Of a stretch of 37,007 nt of DNA, positions 8,155 to 16,715 are shown in pieces. Source of the DNA: Pseudomonadota bacterium (GTDB lineage: Bacteria; Pseudomonadota; Alphaproteobacteria; Sphingomonadales; Sphingomonadaceae); NCBI GenBank assembly GCA_021794525.1, contig JAJYQP010000032.1, forward strand, positions 1 through 37,007. The letters run 5' to 3'. Each line of letters begins with the position of its first letter. Positions within the stretch are counted from its first letter, which is position 1. The notes beneath the pieces are model-generated. The model was not told the DNA's origin. It was given only the letters and a program-made list of their open reading frames with translations, and did not search any database. Position numbers and translations under genes: made by a program.

Positions 8155-9264
8155 ATGGAACCGCGCATGACCGGACCCGCGCTGAAGCCCTGGATCGCCG
8201 ACATCCACGCCTATGTCCCCGGCACCTCCGAAGGCGTGGACGGCAAGCCGCTGGTCAAGCTGTCCTCGAACGAGAACCCGCATGGCGCCAGCCTGGCGGT
8301 CCATGCCGCCTTGGCGGAGGCGCGCAATCCCGCGCTCTATCCCGACCCTGACGCCACCGCACTGCGCCGCGCGATCGGGGCGGCGCATGGCATCGATCCG
8401 GCGCGGATCGTCTGCGGTGCCGGTTCGGGCGAGCTGCTCCATTGCGCGGTGCAGGCCTTTGCCGGGCCGGGGGAGGAGGTGCTGTTCTCGCGCTATTCCT
8501 TCTCGCTCTATCCGCTGCTGGCGAAGAAGGTCGGGGCGGTGCCGGTGTTGGCCGCGGACGATGACTACGCCGCCTCGGTCGATGCGCTGCTGGCGGCGGT
8601 GACGCCCGGCACGCGCGTTGTTTTGCTCGACAATCCCAACAACCCGGTCGGCAGCTTCCTTCCCGCGAGCGAGGTGGCGCGGCTCCATGCCGGGCTGCCC
8701 GAGGACGTGCTGCTCGTCGTCGACCAGGCCTACGCCGAATATCTCGGCGCGGGCGAGGACGACGGCGGACTAGCGCTCGCAGCAGCGCACGCGAACGTGC
8801 TGGTCACGCGGACCTTCTCCAAGGCTTACGGCATGGCGGGCGAGCGGGTCGGCTGGGCGACGGGCGCACCGGCGCTGATCGATGCCCTCAACCGTTTGCG
8901 CGGCGCCTTCAACGTCACCGCGAGCGGGCAGGCGGCAGCGCTCGCGGCGCTGGGCGATGCCGGGTTCGTGGCCCGCTCCGCCACCGAGAATGCGGTGGCG
9001 CGCGCGGGTTTCGAAGCGGCCATCGCCGCGCTCGGCAACCACGGCCTGCGCGCCATTCCCAGCCGCGCCAACTTCGTGCTCGTGCTGTTCGAAGGGGCGC
9101 TGACCGCCGAAGCCGCACTGCGCTCGCTCGAGGCTGGCGGCTACGCCGTGCGCCACCTGCCCGGACAGGGACTCGGCCATGCGCTGCGCATTACCGTGGG
9201 AACGCGGGAAGACATGGCGGAGGTTGTGCGCATCCTCGCCGCCGCCACCGTAGCCGCCGCATGA
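8155..9264 (+). CDS. hisC: Histidinol-phosphate (imidazole-acetol-phosphate) aminotransferase
   Basis: PLP-dependent fold-type I aminotransferase of 369 residues. It interconverts imidazole-acetol phosphate and histidinol phosphate; members of this group often also transaminate aromatic keto acids. Motifs are [10 protein letters not shown] near the N-terminus, [15 protein letters not shown] and the Schiff-base lysine Lys223 in [15 protein letters not shown]. The start at 8155 has AGGGA about 12 bases upstream; an ATG at 8167 is a possible alternative. The stop overlaps the tyrA start (ATGA, 9261-9264), and no other his gene is nearby, which favours a role in aromatic amino acid synthesis. Confidence 0.93.
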   Translation: MEPRMTGPALKPWIADIHAYVPGTSEGVDGKPLVKLSSNENPHGASLAVHAALAEARNPALYPDPDATALRRAIGAAHGIDPARIVCGAGSGELLHCAVQAFAGPGEEVLFSRYSFSLYPLLAKKVGAVPVLAADDDYAASVDALLAAVTPGTRVVLLDNPNNPVGSFLPASEVARLHAGLPEDVLLVVDQAYAEYLGAGEDDGGLALAAAHANVLVTRTFSKAYGMAGERVGWATGAPALIDALNRLRGAFNVTASGQAAALAALGDAGFVARSATENAVARAGFEAAIAALGNHGLRAIPSRANFVLVLFEGALTAEAALRSLEAGGYAVRHLPGQGLGHALRITVGTREDMAEVVRILAAATVAAA

Positions 9265-10166
9265 GCTTCCAGCGCGTCGCCATCGTCGGGCTGGGACTCC
9301 TTGGCGGTTCGCTCGGCCTCGCGATCGGGCGCGCGTTGCCGGACTGCGCGACGACCGGCTTCGATGCGGACGCAGGCGTCCGCGCCCGCGCCGCGGAACT
9401 TGGCCTCGTCGGACGGGTTTGCACGACGGTGGCAGAGACGGTCGCGGATGCCGACCTCGTGATCCTGTGCGTACCCGTCGGCGCGATGGGCGCAGCAGCC
9501 CGCGCGCTCGCCGGCTCGCTCCCGCCCGGCTCAATCGTCTCGGACGTCGGCTCGTCCAAGCGGCGGGTGGCCGAAGTGCTGCGCGAAGCTCTCCCCGGCG
9601 TCACGGTCATCCCCGCGCACCCTGTCGCCGGGACGGAGCGCAGCGGGCCCGATGCGGGCTTTCCCGACCTGTTCCACAATCGCTGGTGCATTCTGACCCC
9701 GGATGCCGATGCGGCGCCCGAGGCCACAGCAAGACTGGCCGAATTCTGGACCGCACTCGGCGCACGGGTCGAGGTGATGGACGCGGCGCACCACGATCTC
9801 GTGCTCGCGGTTACCAGCCACATCCCCCACCTCATCGCCTTCACCATCGTCGGCACCGCGTCGGACCTCGAGCAGGTGACACAGGGAGAAGTGATCAAGT
9901 ATTCGGCAGGCGGCTTCCGCGACTTTACCCGCATCGCGGCGAGCGATCCCACGATGTGGCGCGACGTCTTCCTCTCCAACCGGGACGCGGTGCTGGAGGT
10001 GCTGGGGCGGTTCACCGAGGATCTCACCGCCATGCAGCGCGCGGTCCGGTCCGGCGACGGCGACGCGCTTTATGCGCTGTTCGAGCGCACCCGCGCGATC
10101 CGCCGCCAGGTCATCGAACAGGGCCAGGACGACGCGCGTCCCGACTTCGGGCGCAAGGACCACTGA
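9261..10166 (+). CDS. tyrA: Prephenate / arogenate (cyclohexadienyl) dehydrogenase
   Basis: Oxidative decarboxylation of prephenate or arogenate on the way to tyrosine. The 301-residue enzyme opens with the dinucleotide-binding [14 protein letters not shown]. It then shows [22 protein letters not shown] with the conserved HPVAGTE catalytic region, and [14 protein letters not shown] in the helical dimerisation domain. No ACT domain follows, so feedback control through such a domain is not expected. Coupled to hisC by a 4-base overlap. Its TGA abuts, without any gap, the stop of plsC on the opposite strand (TGATCA, 10164-10169). Confidence 0.93.
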   Translation: MSFQRVAIVGLGLLGGSLGLAIGRALPDCATTGFDADAGVRARAAELGLVGRVCTTVAETVADADLVILCVPVGAMGAAARALAGSLPPGSIVSDVGSSKRRVAEVLREALPGVTVIPAHPVAGTERSGPDAGFPDLFHNRWCILTPDADAAPEATARLAEFWTALGARVEVMDAAHHDLVLAVTSHIPHLIAFTIVGTASDLEQVTQGEVIKYSAGGFRDFTRIAASDPTMWRDVFLSNRDAVLEVLGRFTEDLTAMQRAVRSGDGDALYALFERTRAIRRQVIEQGQDDARPDFGRKDH

Positions 10167-10847
10167 TCATTCGTTGAGCGCGTTGATCGCGTCGAGCACG
10201 CGCGCTTCCACCTCGTCGCGCGGCAGACCCGCCGGGATGGGCGCGCCGAAGCGATAGGTGATCGGGCGGCTGGTCTTGAGCCAGCGATGGTAGGTCGGCC
10301 CGCTGTCGACCGCCACCGGCACCACCGGCAGGCCGAGCACCTTGTAAAGCCCCGCGAAACCGGCCTGTAGCGGGCGGCGCTCCCCATGCGGGACGCGCGT
10401 GCCTTCGGGGAAGATCACCAGCGGGCGCCCCTCGGCGGACAGCTTGCGCGCCTGCCGCATCATCGCCATCAGCGTCTTCGCCCCTGCCTCGCGGTCGACC
10501 TCCACGAGGCCATAGGCCCGCGCCGCCGGGCCCCAGCCGGGGATGCGGAACAGCTCCGCCTTAGTGAATACGCCGGGGAGGTGGAACAGCGTCGGTGCGT
10601 CGATCGCCTCGAAGAAACTCTCGTGCTTGATGGCATAGAGCACGGGCTCGTCGGCAGGTTTGCCCTCGATCACCAGCGGGACACCCAGCAGCCGCGTCAC
10701 GCACCAGCGCTGGAGCCCGCTCCAGGCGTGGACGAAACCGCGGAACAGCTTCGGGTCGAAGGGGCTGGTGACGAAGGCCCCGAAGGTGACGACGAAGGAG
10801 CCGATCCAGAAGACGGTGTAGAAGGCAATGTTTCGCAGCAGGATCAT
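10167..10847 (-). CDS. plsC: 1-acyl-sn-glycerol-3-phosphate acyltransferase-like (PlsC)
   Basis: Membrane-associated lysophospholipid acyltransferase of 226 residues, likely making phosphatidic acid. An N-terminal membrane segment (about residues 5-27) precedes the acyltransferase domain. Block I reads KHESFFEAID, so the usual H(X4)D has Glu in place of Asp. Block III is present as IFPEGTRVPHG, and VVPVAVDSG resembles block IV. It is the last gene of the ftsE-ftsX-ydcF-plsC run, beginning 6 bases after the ydcF-like stop. It could instead acylate another lysolipid. Confidence 0.88.
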   Translation of the reverse strand: MILLRNIAFYTVFWIGSFVVTFGAFVTSPFDPKLFRGFVHAWSGLQRWCVTRLLGVPLVIEGKPADEPVLYAIKHESFFEAIDAPTLFHLPGVFTKAELFRIPGWGPAARAYGLVEVDREAGAKTLMAMMRQARKLSAEGRPLVIFPEGTRVPHGERRPLQAGFAGLYKVLGLPVVPVAVDSGPTYHRWLKTSRPITYRFGAPIPAGLPRDEVEARVLDAINALNE

Positions 10848-10853
10848 TGCGGC

Positions 10854-11375
10854 TCAGCCTTGCGTGATCAGTGCCGCGAGCAGCTTGTTGTATTCGAGGA
10901 ACAGCTGGCCGAGCGCCGGGTCTGACGGCACGGCGTCCTCGATAACCGCGACATGGTCGGGGATGGTATGGCGAAGCTCCGCCGCGGCCCGCCGCATGTG
11001 CCAGTCGGTGGTGACGAGGCGGACGGTGCGCACGTCGTTGCTGATCAGCCACTGCGCCGCCTCGCCCGCATTGCTGCGCGTGTCGGTGGCGAGGAAGCCG
11101 AGCGTGACGCAGCACGTCATCTCCTGCGCGCGGACGTGGAATTCGGAGGCGAACTCCTTCGGCCTTACCTCGGGATCGACGCCGGAGACGAACATCCGCT
11201 TGGCATCGCCGTCGCGCATCACCTCCAGCCCGCGCGCGATCCGGCCCGGGCCGCCGGTGGGAACCAGCACGGCATCGGTCTTCGTATGGCCGATCGGCCC
11301 GGGCAGGGTCACCGCGAACCACAGAAAGGCGGCGGCGTAGATCAGGAATACGAGGCCGGCGAGGCGGGCAATCAC
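10854..11375 (-). CDS. YdcF-like (DUF218) membrane-anchored protein
   Basis: A 173-residue protein with one N-terminal membrane segment (about residues 2-22) and a DUF218/YdcF domain. The domain shows DAVLVPTGGPGRIARGLE near the start, then a conserved acidic/His stretch ending in TTDWHMRRA. Relatives include SanA/YdcF proteins tied to envelope integrity, with unknown chemistry. The start is GTG at 11375, overlapping the ftsX stop as GTGA (11372-11375), so translation is coupled. Its position between ftsX and plsC suggests a role at the cell envelope. Any ATG further upstream in this frame would lie deep inside ftsX. Confidence 0.82.
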   Translation of the reverse strand: MIARLAGLVFLIYAAAFLWFAVTLPGPIGHTKTDAVLVPTGGPGRIARGLEVMRDGDAKRMFVSGVDPEVRPKEFASEFHVRAQEMTCCVTLGFLATDTRSNAGEAAQWLISNDVRTVRLVTTDWHMRRAAAELRHTIPDHVAVIEDAVPSDPALGQLFLEYNKLLAALITQG

Positions 11376-12283
11376 AGCATTCTCCCAAGCCGCGCCAGCA
11401 CGGTGCGGCGCGCGGTGTACAAGGCGACGCCTGCCATGATGACGGGAACCAGCGCCACCAGCAACCAGTCGAGCGCAGACAGCGCGCCACGTTCGACGAC
11501 CCCCGCCTGAAGGGCCGCGAACCGGCCGCCGAGCAGCGCCAGCGCCCCGCCGCCGAGCAGCAGTCCGATCGCCCCGCCCAGCGCCGCGTCGAGCAGGACC
11601 GAGCGTTCGAACAGCCGCGCGATCTGCGCATCGCCGGCGCCAAGGTGATGGACGATCTCGATCGTCGCGCGATTGACGTCGAGCGCGTTGCGCGCCGCCA
11701 GCCACACCGCCGCCGCGCTCGCCAGCGTGAGCAGGCCGATCAGCACCAGCGCGAGCCAGCGCAGCGCCGTGATGACGCCGAACACCGGGCCGAGCCAGTC
11801 GGCCTGCGCGTCGATCCGGGCGGAGGGAGCGGACTTGGCAAGGCTGCCCCGCAGGCGCGACAGGGCGGCCTTATCCGCATCGCCCGTCAAACGCACCTCG
11901 ATAAGCGCCGGCAGTGCCACGACCTCGGAGTTCGCCGCCTCGCCCAGCCAGGGTTCGACGAGGCTCTCGACCTCGGCTTGCGGCACGCGCCGCACTTTGG
12001 CAACGCCCGGTGCGGTCGCCAGCGCCTCGGCCGCACGGCGCGCCTGCGCTTCGCGGGCGGAGGCGTTGGCCTCGACGACCTGGACCGTGACGCCGCCCTC
12101 CAGACCGCTACGGGCCTCGCTCGCGAAATTGGCGAGCGAGATCGCTCCCCCTGCCGTAAGCACCGTCAGCGCGACCATGATCGCGATCACCCAGGGCATC
12201 GGCCCGCCCAGGCTGGCGGCGGGCAGCACCTGCGCCGTCCGCTGCGAACCGATGGCGGCATCGCGGGAGAGCGGCAACCTCAT
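11372..12283 (-). CDS. ftsX: Cell division protein FtsX
   Basis: Membrane partner of FtsE; the FtsEX complex controls peptidoglycan hydrolases at the division site. The 303-residue protein has a cytoplasmic N-tail and a first membrane segment at about 31-51. An extracytoplasmic domain of roughly 120 residues follows, then three more membrane segments (about 170-195, 220-245 and 270-290), the FtsX permease layout. Sequence conservation is low, as is common for FtsX, so pairing with FtsE carries much of the call. The start overlaps the ftsE stop by ATGA (12280-12283). Confidence 0.9.
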   Translation of the reverse strand: MRLPLSRDAAIGSQRTAQVLPAASLGGPMPWVIAIMVALTVLTAGGAISLANFASEARSGLEGGVTVQVVEANASAREAQARRAAEALATAPGVAKVRRVPQAEVESLVEPWLGEAANSEVVALPALIEVRLTGDADKAALSRLRGSLAKSAPSARIDAQADWLGPVFGVITALRWLALVLIGLLTLASAAAVWLAARNALDVNRATIEIVHHLGAGDAQIARLFERSVLLDAALGGAIGLLLGGGALALLGGRFAALQAGVVERGALSALDWLLVALVPVIMAGVALYTARRTVLARLGRML

Positions 12284-13008
12284 GCCCGCACCGTCGCCGC
12301 CTCGCGCCGCGGGGGGTAGCGCAGCGCGCCGGTCGGGTCCGACAGCCGTCCGCCGTCGAGCCGCATGATGAGCGAATCCGGCACCTTGCGCAGCAGGGTC
12401 ACGTCATGGGTCGCGACCACCACGGTCGTTCCCAGCCGGTTTAGCGATTCGAACAGGCGCAGCAGCTTGAGCGCCATCTCGGGATCGACGTTGCCGGTCG
12501 GCTCGTCGGCCACGAGCAGTTCCGGCCGGGCGATGACCGCTCGGGCTATCGCGACGCGCTGCTGCTCCCCGCCCGACAGCGTCGCGGGCCGGGCATCGGA
12601 GCGCGCCCCCAGCCCGACCCAGTCGAGCATGTCGGCGACCGGCTGACGCAGCTCGTCCTCGCTCACGCCCGAAAGCCGCAGCGGCAGCGCGACATTGTCG
12701 AAGGCAGAGAGGTGGGGGACGAGGCGGAAGTCCTGGAACACCACCCCCAGCCGCCGCCGCAGCGCGGGCAGGCGCTCGCGCGGGAGCATTATGACGTCGG
12801 TGCCGAACATGCGGATCGCCCCGCGCGAGGGGCGCTGGGCGAGGTAGAGCAGCTTGAGCAGCGAGGTCTTGCCCGCGCCGCTCGCCCCGGTGAGGAAATA
12901 GAAGCGCCCGGCGTGGAGCGTGAAGGACAGATCGCCCAGCACCTCGGTGCCCGTGCCGTAGCGCAGCCCGACATTGTCGAAACGCACGATATCGTCCGCG
13001 CCGGCCAT
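12280..13008 (-). CDS. ftsE: Cell division ATP-binding protein FtsE
   Basis: ABC-type ATPase of 242 residues. Walker A is GASGAGKTS (41-49), the Q-loop lies in VVFQDFRLVPHLS, the signature is LSGGEQQRVAIARA, Walker B is LLVADEPTGNVD and the H-loop is ATHD. The N-terminal IVRFDNVGLRYG is typical of FtsE. The start at 13008 matches the family N-terminus; an upstream in-frame ATG would add about 50 residues unlike an ABC domain. It leads a four-gene minus-strand operon (ftsE, ftsX, ydcF-like, plsC) and is divergent from the zinc-ribbon gene. Confidence 0.95.
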   Translation of the reverse strand: MAGADDIVRFDNVGLRYGTGTEVLGDLSFTLHAGRFYFLTGASGAGKTSLLKLLYLAQRPSRGAIRMFGTDVIMLPRERLPALRRRLGVVFQDFRLVPHLSAFDNVALPLRLSGVSEDELRQPVADMLDWVGLGARSDARPATLSGGEQQRVAIARAVIARPELLVADEPTGNVDPEMALKLLRLFESLNRLGTTVVVATHDVTLLRKVPDSLIMRLDGGRLSDPTGALRYPPRREAATVRA

Positions 13009-13118
13009 CAGCGGGCCGAAATCGCCGGAGAAAGCGGGAAAAAGCGCGAAAAACGGGTGGATTGCATGGTGGCGAGGGCTATAGCGATGCTCCGGTGTGG
13101 AAAAAAGCCGCTCCGCCG

Positions 13119-13132
13119 CCCTGTCGACAGGG
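13119..13132. promoter_or_regulatory. 14-bp perfect palindrome between divergent ftsE and zinc-ribbon genes
   Basis: CCCTGTCGACAGGG is a perfect two-fold repeat centred between 13125 and 13126 in the 170-base divergent gap. It sits just upstream of the promoter-like sequence for the zinc-ribbon gene. The form fits an operator for a dimeric regulator; the regulator is unknown. Confidence 0.35.
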
Positions 13133-13139
13133 GATGCGC

Positions 13140-13168
13140 TTGTCGTGATTCGCACGGGTGCATAGACT
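13140..13168 (+). promoter_or_regulatory. Possible sigma-70 promoter of zinc-ribbon gene
   Basis: TTGTCG (13140-13145), a 17-base spacer and TAGACT (13163-13168). The predicted start near 13175 is only a few bases before the ATG at 13179, and no Shine-Dalgarno sequence is visible, so the mRNA could be nearly leaderless. Weak match to consensus. Confidence 0.3.
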
Positions 13169-13178
13169 CGCGTTCACC

Positions 13179-14117
13179 ATGATCATCGCCTGCCCCGCGT
13201 GCGCCACGCGCTATGTCGTGCCCGACAGCGCGGTCGGCCCGGAAGGGCGAACGGTCCGGTGCGCCAAGTGCCGGCACAGCTGGTTCCAGGACGGGCCCGA
13301 AATCGCCGAACCCATCGCCGCCGCCTATGGTGGTTCGGGACCGAGCCCCGCATCCTCTGCGCCGCGCCCCGCCGCACCGCCGCAGCAGCGCGTAGAGGCG
13401 CAGGTCGAGCGGCCCGCGCCGCCGCCCGTCCCAAGGCCTGTGGAGGAGCCTCCAGTCGAGGCGCGCGCGCCCTCGTTCGACGACGCCGTCCAGGCGATGG
13501 CCGCACCGGAGGTCGAGAGCGTGTCCGCGGATTACCGCGAGGACTATGCCGAACCGACCTCCCAGCCGGAAGCGCCCGCATTCGACGCAGAGCCTCCGCC
13601 GCCGGTCGACTGGCAGGCCCGCGCGTCTGCCGAACCGGTTGCGGACGCCGACGAGGTCTCGCAGTTCGAGCACGGCGTCCCCTTCCGCCCGCGCCGCAAC
13701 TGGCTGCGCTGGCTGACCTGGGGCGCGGGCGCCTTTGCTGCACTGGCGCTCGCGACCTTGGCGGCGATCCAGGCCTTCGGCCTTCCCGCCTGGCTCCCCA
13801 TCGATCAGCCGCTGTTCGGCAGCGACCCCGGCCTGACGGTCGAGTTCCCCGCCAGCGAGCAGGAGCGCCGCACGCTCCCCAACGGAGCGGAGTTCTTCGG
13901 CGCGCGCGTGGTGGTGAAGAACGAGACGCGCGAAACCAAACCGGTGCCGCCGCTGCTGATCGTCCTGCGCGACGCGCGCGAGCGGGTGGTCTACAGCTGG
14001 GAGCTCGTCCCGCCGCAGCGCACGCTCGCTCCGGGCGAGGCGCAGACCATCAACGAGGCGATGACCGACGTGCCCAAATCGGCGGTCTATGCCGATATCG
14101 GCTGGGCCCCCCGCTAG
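13179..14117 (+). CDS. MJ0042-type zinc-ribbon membrane protein
   Basis: A 312-residue protein in three parts. The N-terminal zinc ribbon has Cys5/Cys8 (CPAC) and Cys28/Cys31 (CAKC) and continues into [10 protein letters not shown], typical of MJ0042/zinc_ribbon_5 domains. A long Pro/Ala/Glu-rich linker runs from about 45 to 170. One membrane segment (about 178-203) is followed by a C-terminal beta-rich domain resembling DUF3426, with [18 protein letters not shown]. The ribbon would be cytoplasmic and the C-terminal domain periplasmic. Function is unknown. ATG 13179 was chosen over an in-frame GTG at 13158 because the ribbon begins right after it. Confidence 0.85.
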   Translation: MIIACPACATRYVVPDSAVGPEGRTVRCAKCRHSWFQDGPEIAEPIAAAYGGSGPSPASSAPRPAAPPQQRVEAQVERPAPPPVPRPVEEPPVEARAPSFDDAVQAMAAPEVESVSADYREDYAEPTSQPEAPAFDAEPPPPVDWQARASAEPVADADEVSQFEHGVPFRPRRNWLRWLTWGAGAFAALALATLAAIQAFGLPAWLPIDQPLFGSDPGLTVEFPASEQERRTLPNGAEFFGARVVVKNETRETKPVPPLLIVLRDARERVVYSWELVPPQRTLAPGEAQTINEAMTDVPKSAVYADIGWAPR

Positions 14118-14142
14118 GCATCAGGCGGCTCTCGCAAAGGGC

Positions 14143-14171
14143 TTGCGGGGGTGCGGGGCCGCTGCTAGGGG
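14143..14171 (+). promoter_or_regulatory. Possible promoter of tRNA-Leu
   Basis: TTGCGG (14143-14148), 17-base spacer and TAGGGG (14166-14171), about 50 bases before the tRNA. The -10 match is poor. Confidence 0.25.
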
Positions 14172-14220
14172 CGCGCACCTACCGGCGCCGGGCGGCCTTG
14201 CTCCCGCGCCATCTCCATGT

Positions 14221-14307
14221 GCGGTCGTGGCGGAATTGGTAGACGCGCAACGTTGAGGTCGTTGTGGGCGAAAGCCCGTGGAAGTTCGAGTCTTCTCGAC
14301 CGCACCA
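14221..14307 (+). tRNA. tRNA-Leu(GAG)
   Basis: Complete class II tRNA of 87 bases. The acceptor stem GCGGTCG pairs with CGACCGC (14297-14303), followed by discriminator A and encoded CCA. The anticodon arm is CAACG-TTGAGGT-CGTTG, giving anticodon GAG (reads CUC/CUU). A long variable arm (TGGGCGAAAGCCCGT) is present as expected for Leu, and the T arm contains GTTCGAGTC. It stands alone between the zinc-ribbon gene and a minus-strand acetyltransferase. Confidence 0.97.
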
Positions 14308-14359
14308 GTCTTTTCCCAAATCGTGAGAAAATGGCCGCGCAGGCCCGCCCGCTGCCGCG

Positions 14360-14665
14360 TCAGGCGCGCAGCTCCGCCCATTCGGGGTGGCGATCGAACA
14401 TCCGTGCGACATAGGAACACTGCGGCACGATGCGGAAGCCGTGCTCCTGCGCGTCGGCGACCAGCGCCTTGATCAGTTCCGCCGCGACGCCGCGCCCGCC
14501 GATGGGTCGCGGGACGATGGTATGGGTCGCGATGCGCACGCCATCGCCCGCGCTTTTCCAGTCGAGATGGCCGGTTTCCCGCGCCCCCGCGACTTCGGCC
14601 ACATAGCGGCCCGAACCGCCGCCGCCCCGGTGCGTGACGGTGACCGCGGGTTTTTCGCCTGGCAT
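14360..14665 (-). CDS. Small GNAT-type N-acetyltransferase (YjdJ/COG2388-like)
   Basis: A minimal acetyltransferase domain of 101 residues. The acetyl-CoA loop region reads IVPRPIGGRGVAAELIKALV, where GGRGVA matches the Q/RxxGxA motif. YVARMFDRHPEWAEL at the C-terminus is typical of the short YjdJ/Gtn10-like group. The substrate is unknown. The start at 14665 has a GAGAAAG stretch upstream. The gene is divergent from threonine aldolase across 52 bases. Confidence 0.85.
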   Translation of the reverse strand: MPGEKPAVTVTHRGGGGSGRYVAEVAGARETGHLDWKSAGDGVRIATHTIVPRPIGGRGVAAELIKALVADAQEHGFRIVPQCSYVARMFDRHPEWAELRA

Positions 14666-14717
14666 GGAAACTTTCTCCTTCTTGCGCCGAACGGGGGGCA
14701 CCTTAAGGGCGTTCCCG

Positions 14718-15728
14718 ATGCGCGCGCCAGTCAAGCCCTTCCTCTCCGACAACGCAGCCCCGGTCCATCCGCAGGTGTGGGCAGCGATGCAAGCCGCCGA
14801 TGCGAGCGATTCTCCCTATGACGGCGACGCGCTGTCGCAGCGGCTCGACGCGGCGTTCGGAGAACTGTTCGGGCGCGAGGTGGCGGTGCTGTGGGCGGCG
14901 ACGGGCACGGCGGCCAATTGCCTAGCGCTCGCGACCATGGTCCAGCCGCATGGCGGGGTCGTCTGCCACCGCGAGGCGCATATCGAGGTGGACGAGGGCG
15001 GCGCGCCCGGCTTCTATCTCCACGGCGCGAAGCTGATGCTGGCGGAAGGCGAGGGCGCGAAGCTCACGCCCGATGCCATTCGCGCGGTGATCGACCCGAT
15101 CCGCGACGACGTCCACCAGGTCCAGCCGGATGCGATCTCGATCACCCAGGCAAGCGAATACGGCCGCAGCTATCGGCCTGCGGACATCGCCGCCATCGTC
15201 GCGCTGGCGCGGGCGCGTGGCCTGCGCCTGCACATGGACGGCGCGCGCTTCGCCAATGCGGCAGCCTTCCTCGGCACGGGCGCGGCGGGAGCGGCGGGTG
15301 CAGTCGATGCGCTCAGTTTCGGGTTCATCAAGAACGGCGGTATGGGCGCGGAGGCGGTGGTCTTCTTCGACCCTGGCCTCGCCGATGTCGCCCGCTATCG
15401 CCGCAAGCGCGCGGGGCACCTGCAATCCAAGGGGCGCTTCCTCGCGGCCCAGCTTCACGCCATGCTCGATGGCGATCTGTGGCTCGCCAATGCCCGCGCG
15501 GCCAATGCCGCCGCCGCCGAGGTCGCGGGCGCCTGCGGTACCCGGCTGATGCATCCGGTCGAGGCGAACGAACTGTTCGTGACGCTCAGCGCGGCCGAGC
15601 GGGAGGGGCTGCGGGGGCAGGGCTTCGCCTTCTACGACTGGGGCGCGGATGCCGCCCGCTTCGTCACCGCGTGGAACACCCGCGAGGAGCACGCCCGCGC
15701 CCTCGCCGCAGCGATTGCCGGACTGTGA
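14718..15728 (+). CDS. ltaE: Low-specificity L-threonine aldolase
   Basis: PLP-dependent fold-type I lyase of 336 residues, splitting L-threonine or L-allo-threonine to glycine and acetaldehyde. Features are FLSDNAAPVHPQV at the N-terminus, ATGTAAN at the phosphate site, HIEVDEGGAP, LHMDGARFANAA with the PLP-contacting Asp, and Lys205 in SFGFIKNGGMGAEAVVFF as the Schiff-base lysine (the variant seen in Pseudomonas-type LtaE). ATG 14718 fits the family start. The stop overlaps a possible GTG start of the next gene. Confidence 0.9.
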   Translation: MRAPVKPFLSDNAAPVHPQVWAAMQAADASDSPYDGDALSQRLDAAFGELFGREVAVLWAATGTAANCLALATMVQPHGGVVCHREAHIEVDEGGAPGFYLHGAKLMLAEGEGAKLTPDAIRAVIDPIRDDVHQVQPDAISITQASEYGRSYRPADIAAIVALARARGLRLHMDGARFANAAAFLGTGAAGAAGAVDALSFGFIKNGGMGAEAVVFFDPGLADVARYRRKRAGHLQSKGRFLAAQLHAMLDGDLWLANARAANAAAAEVAGACGTRLMHPVEANELFVTLSAAEREGLRGQGFAFYDWGADAARFVTAWNTREEHARALAAAIAGL

Positions 15729-15769
15729 GAGATCCGCAGCCCAACGCTGAGCCACCGCCGCACGCCTTG

Positions 15770-16660
15770 ATGCGCCTCGGCATCGCCGGGCCGTTCCTGC
15801 TGGTCGCGCTGATCTGGGGATCGACCTGGTACGTCATCACCGGGCAGATCGGCGCGGCCCCGCCGAGCTGGGCGGTGACCTATCGCTTCGCGCTGGCGAC
15901 CCCGGCGATGTTCGCGCTGGCGCTGGCGATGCGCCATTCGCTGCGGATGGCGCGGGCGGGCCACCTCCTCGCAGTGGCGCTCGGGCTGTTCCAGTTCGGC
16001 GGCAATTTCAACTTCGTCTACCGCGCGGAAGAGCACCTGACGAGCGGGATCGTGGCGGTGATGTTCGCGCTGCTGATGGTGCCCAATGCGATCTTCGGCC
16101 GGGCGCTGCTGGGCCAGAAGATCACCCGCCGCTTCGCGCTCGGCAGCGCGGTCGCCATCGTCGGGGTGCTGCTGCTGCTGGTGCACGAGGCGCGGCTGGC
16201 GCGGCTGGGCGGCAACGTGCCGCTGGGCGTGGCGCTGACGGTGGGCGGCATCCTCTCGGCCTCGATTGCCAATGTCATCCAGGCGAACGAGACCGGGCGC
16301 GCCTTGCCGCTGCCGAGCCTGCTCGCCTGGTCGATGCTCTACGGCACCGGGCTCGACGCGGCGATGGCCTGGGCGCTGGCGGGGGCGCCGGTCGTGCCGG
16401 CCAGTTCCGGGTTCTGGCTGGGGACCGCGTGGCTGGCGCTCGCGGGGTCGGTCGTCACCTTCCCGCTCTACTACGGCATCGTCCGCCAGATCGGCGCGGG
16501 GCGCGCGGCCTACAACAGCGTGGTGGTGGTGGTGATCGCCATGCTGATCTCCACCTTCGTCGAGGGTTACGCGTGGAGCCCGCTGGCCGCGGCCGGGGCG
16601 GCGCTGGGAACGATCGGAATGCTCATCGCGCTCCGCGCGCAGTCGGCCCCGACCGGTTGA
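15770..16660 (+). CDS. EamA/DMT-family transporter
   Basis: Drug/metabolite-type exporter of 296 residues with about ten membrane segments in two EamA repeats. The first repeat starts LVALIWGSTWYVI (the conserved WGxxW region), and the second includes WLALAGSVVTFPLYYGIVRQIG. Relatives export amino acids, metabolites or cofactors; the cargo here is not readable. ATG 15770 is used. An in-frame GTG at 15725 overlaps the ltaE stop (GTGA) and would add 15 residues, which would make translation coupled. Pairing with threonine aldolase hints at amino-acid-related export, which is only inference. Confidence 0.85.
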   Translation: MRLGIAGPFLLVALIWGSTWYVITGQIGAAPPSWAVTYRFALATPAMFALALAMRHSLRMARAGHLLAVALGLFQFGGNFNFVYRAEEHLTSGIVAVMFALLMVPNAIFGRALLGQKITRRFALGSAVAIVGVLLLLVHEARLARLGGNVPLGVALTVGGILSASIANVIQANETGRALPLPSLLAWSMLYGTGLDAAMAWALAGAPVVPASSGFWLGTAWLALAGSVVTFPLYYGIVRQIGAGRAAYNSVVVVVIAMLISTFVEGYAWSPLAAAGAALGTIGMLIALRAQSAPTG

Positions 16661-16715
16661 TTGCGACTCACGATGTGAAAGAGCCCGGATATAACAACCA
16701 AATAGGTTCCTACTG

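Noticed and set aside
14121..14420. Minus-strand frame covering tRNA-Leu
   Set aside because: It runs through a complete tRNA gene and into the acetyltransferase tail; no coding character.
16661..16715. AT-rich gap between the EamA and SDR genes as a foreign insertion
   Set aside because: Only 55 bases between convergent stops; AACC-AAATA-GGTT is too weak to call a terminator, and nothing else is present.
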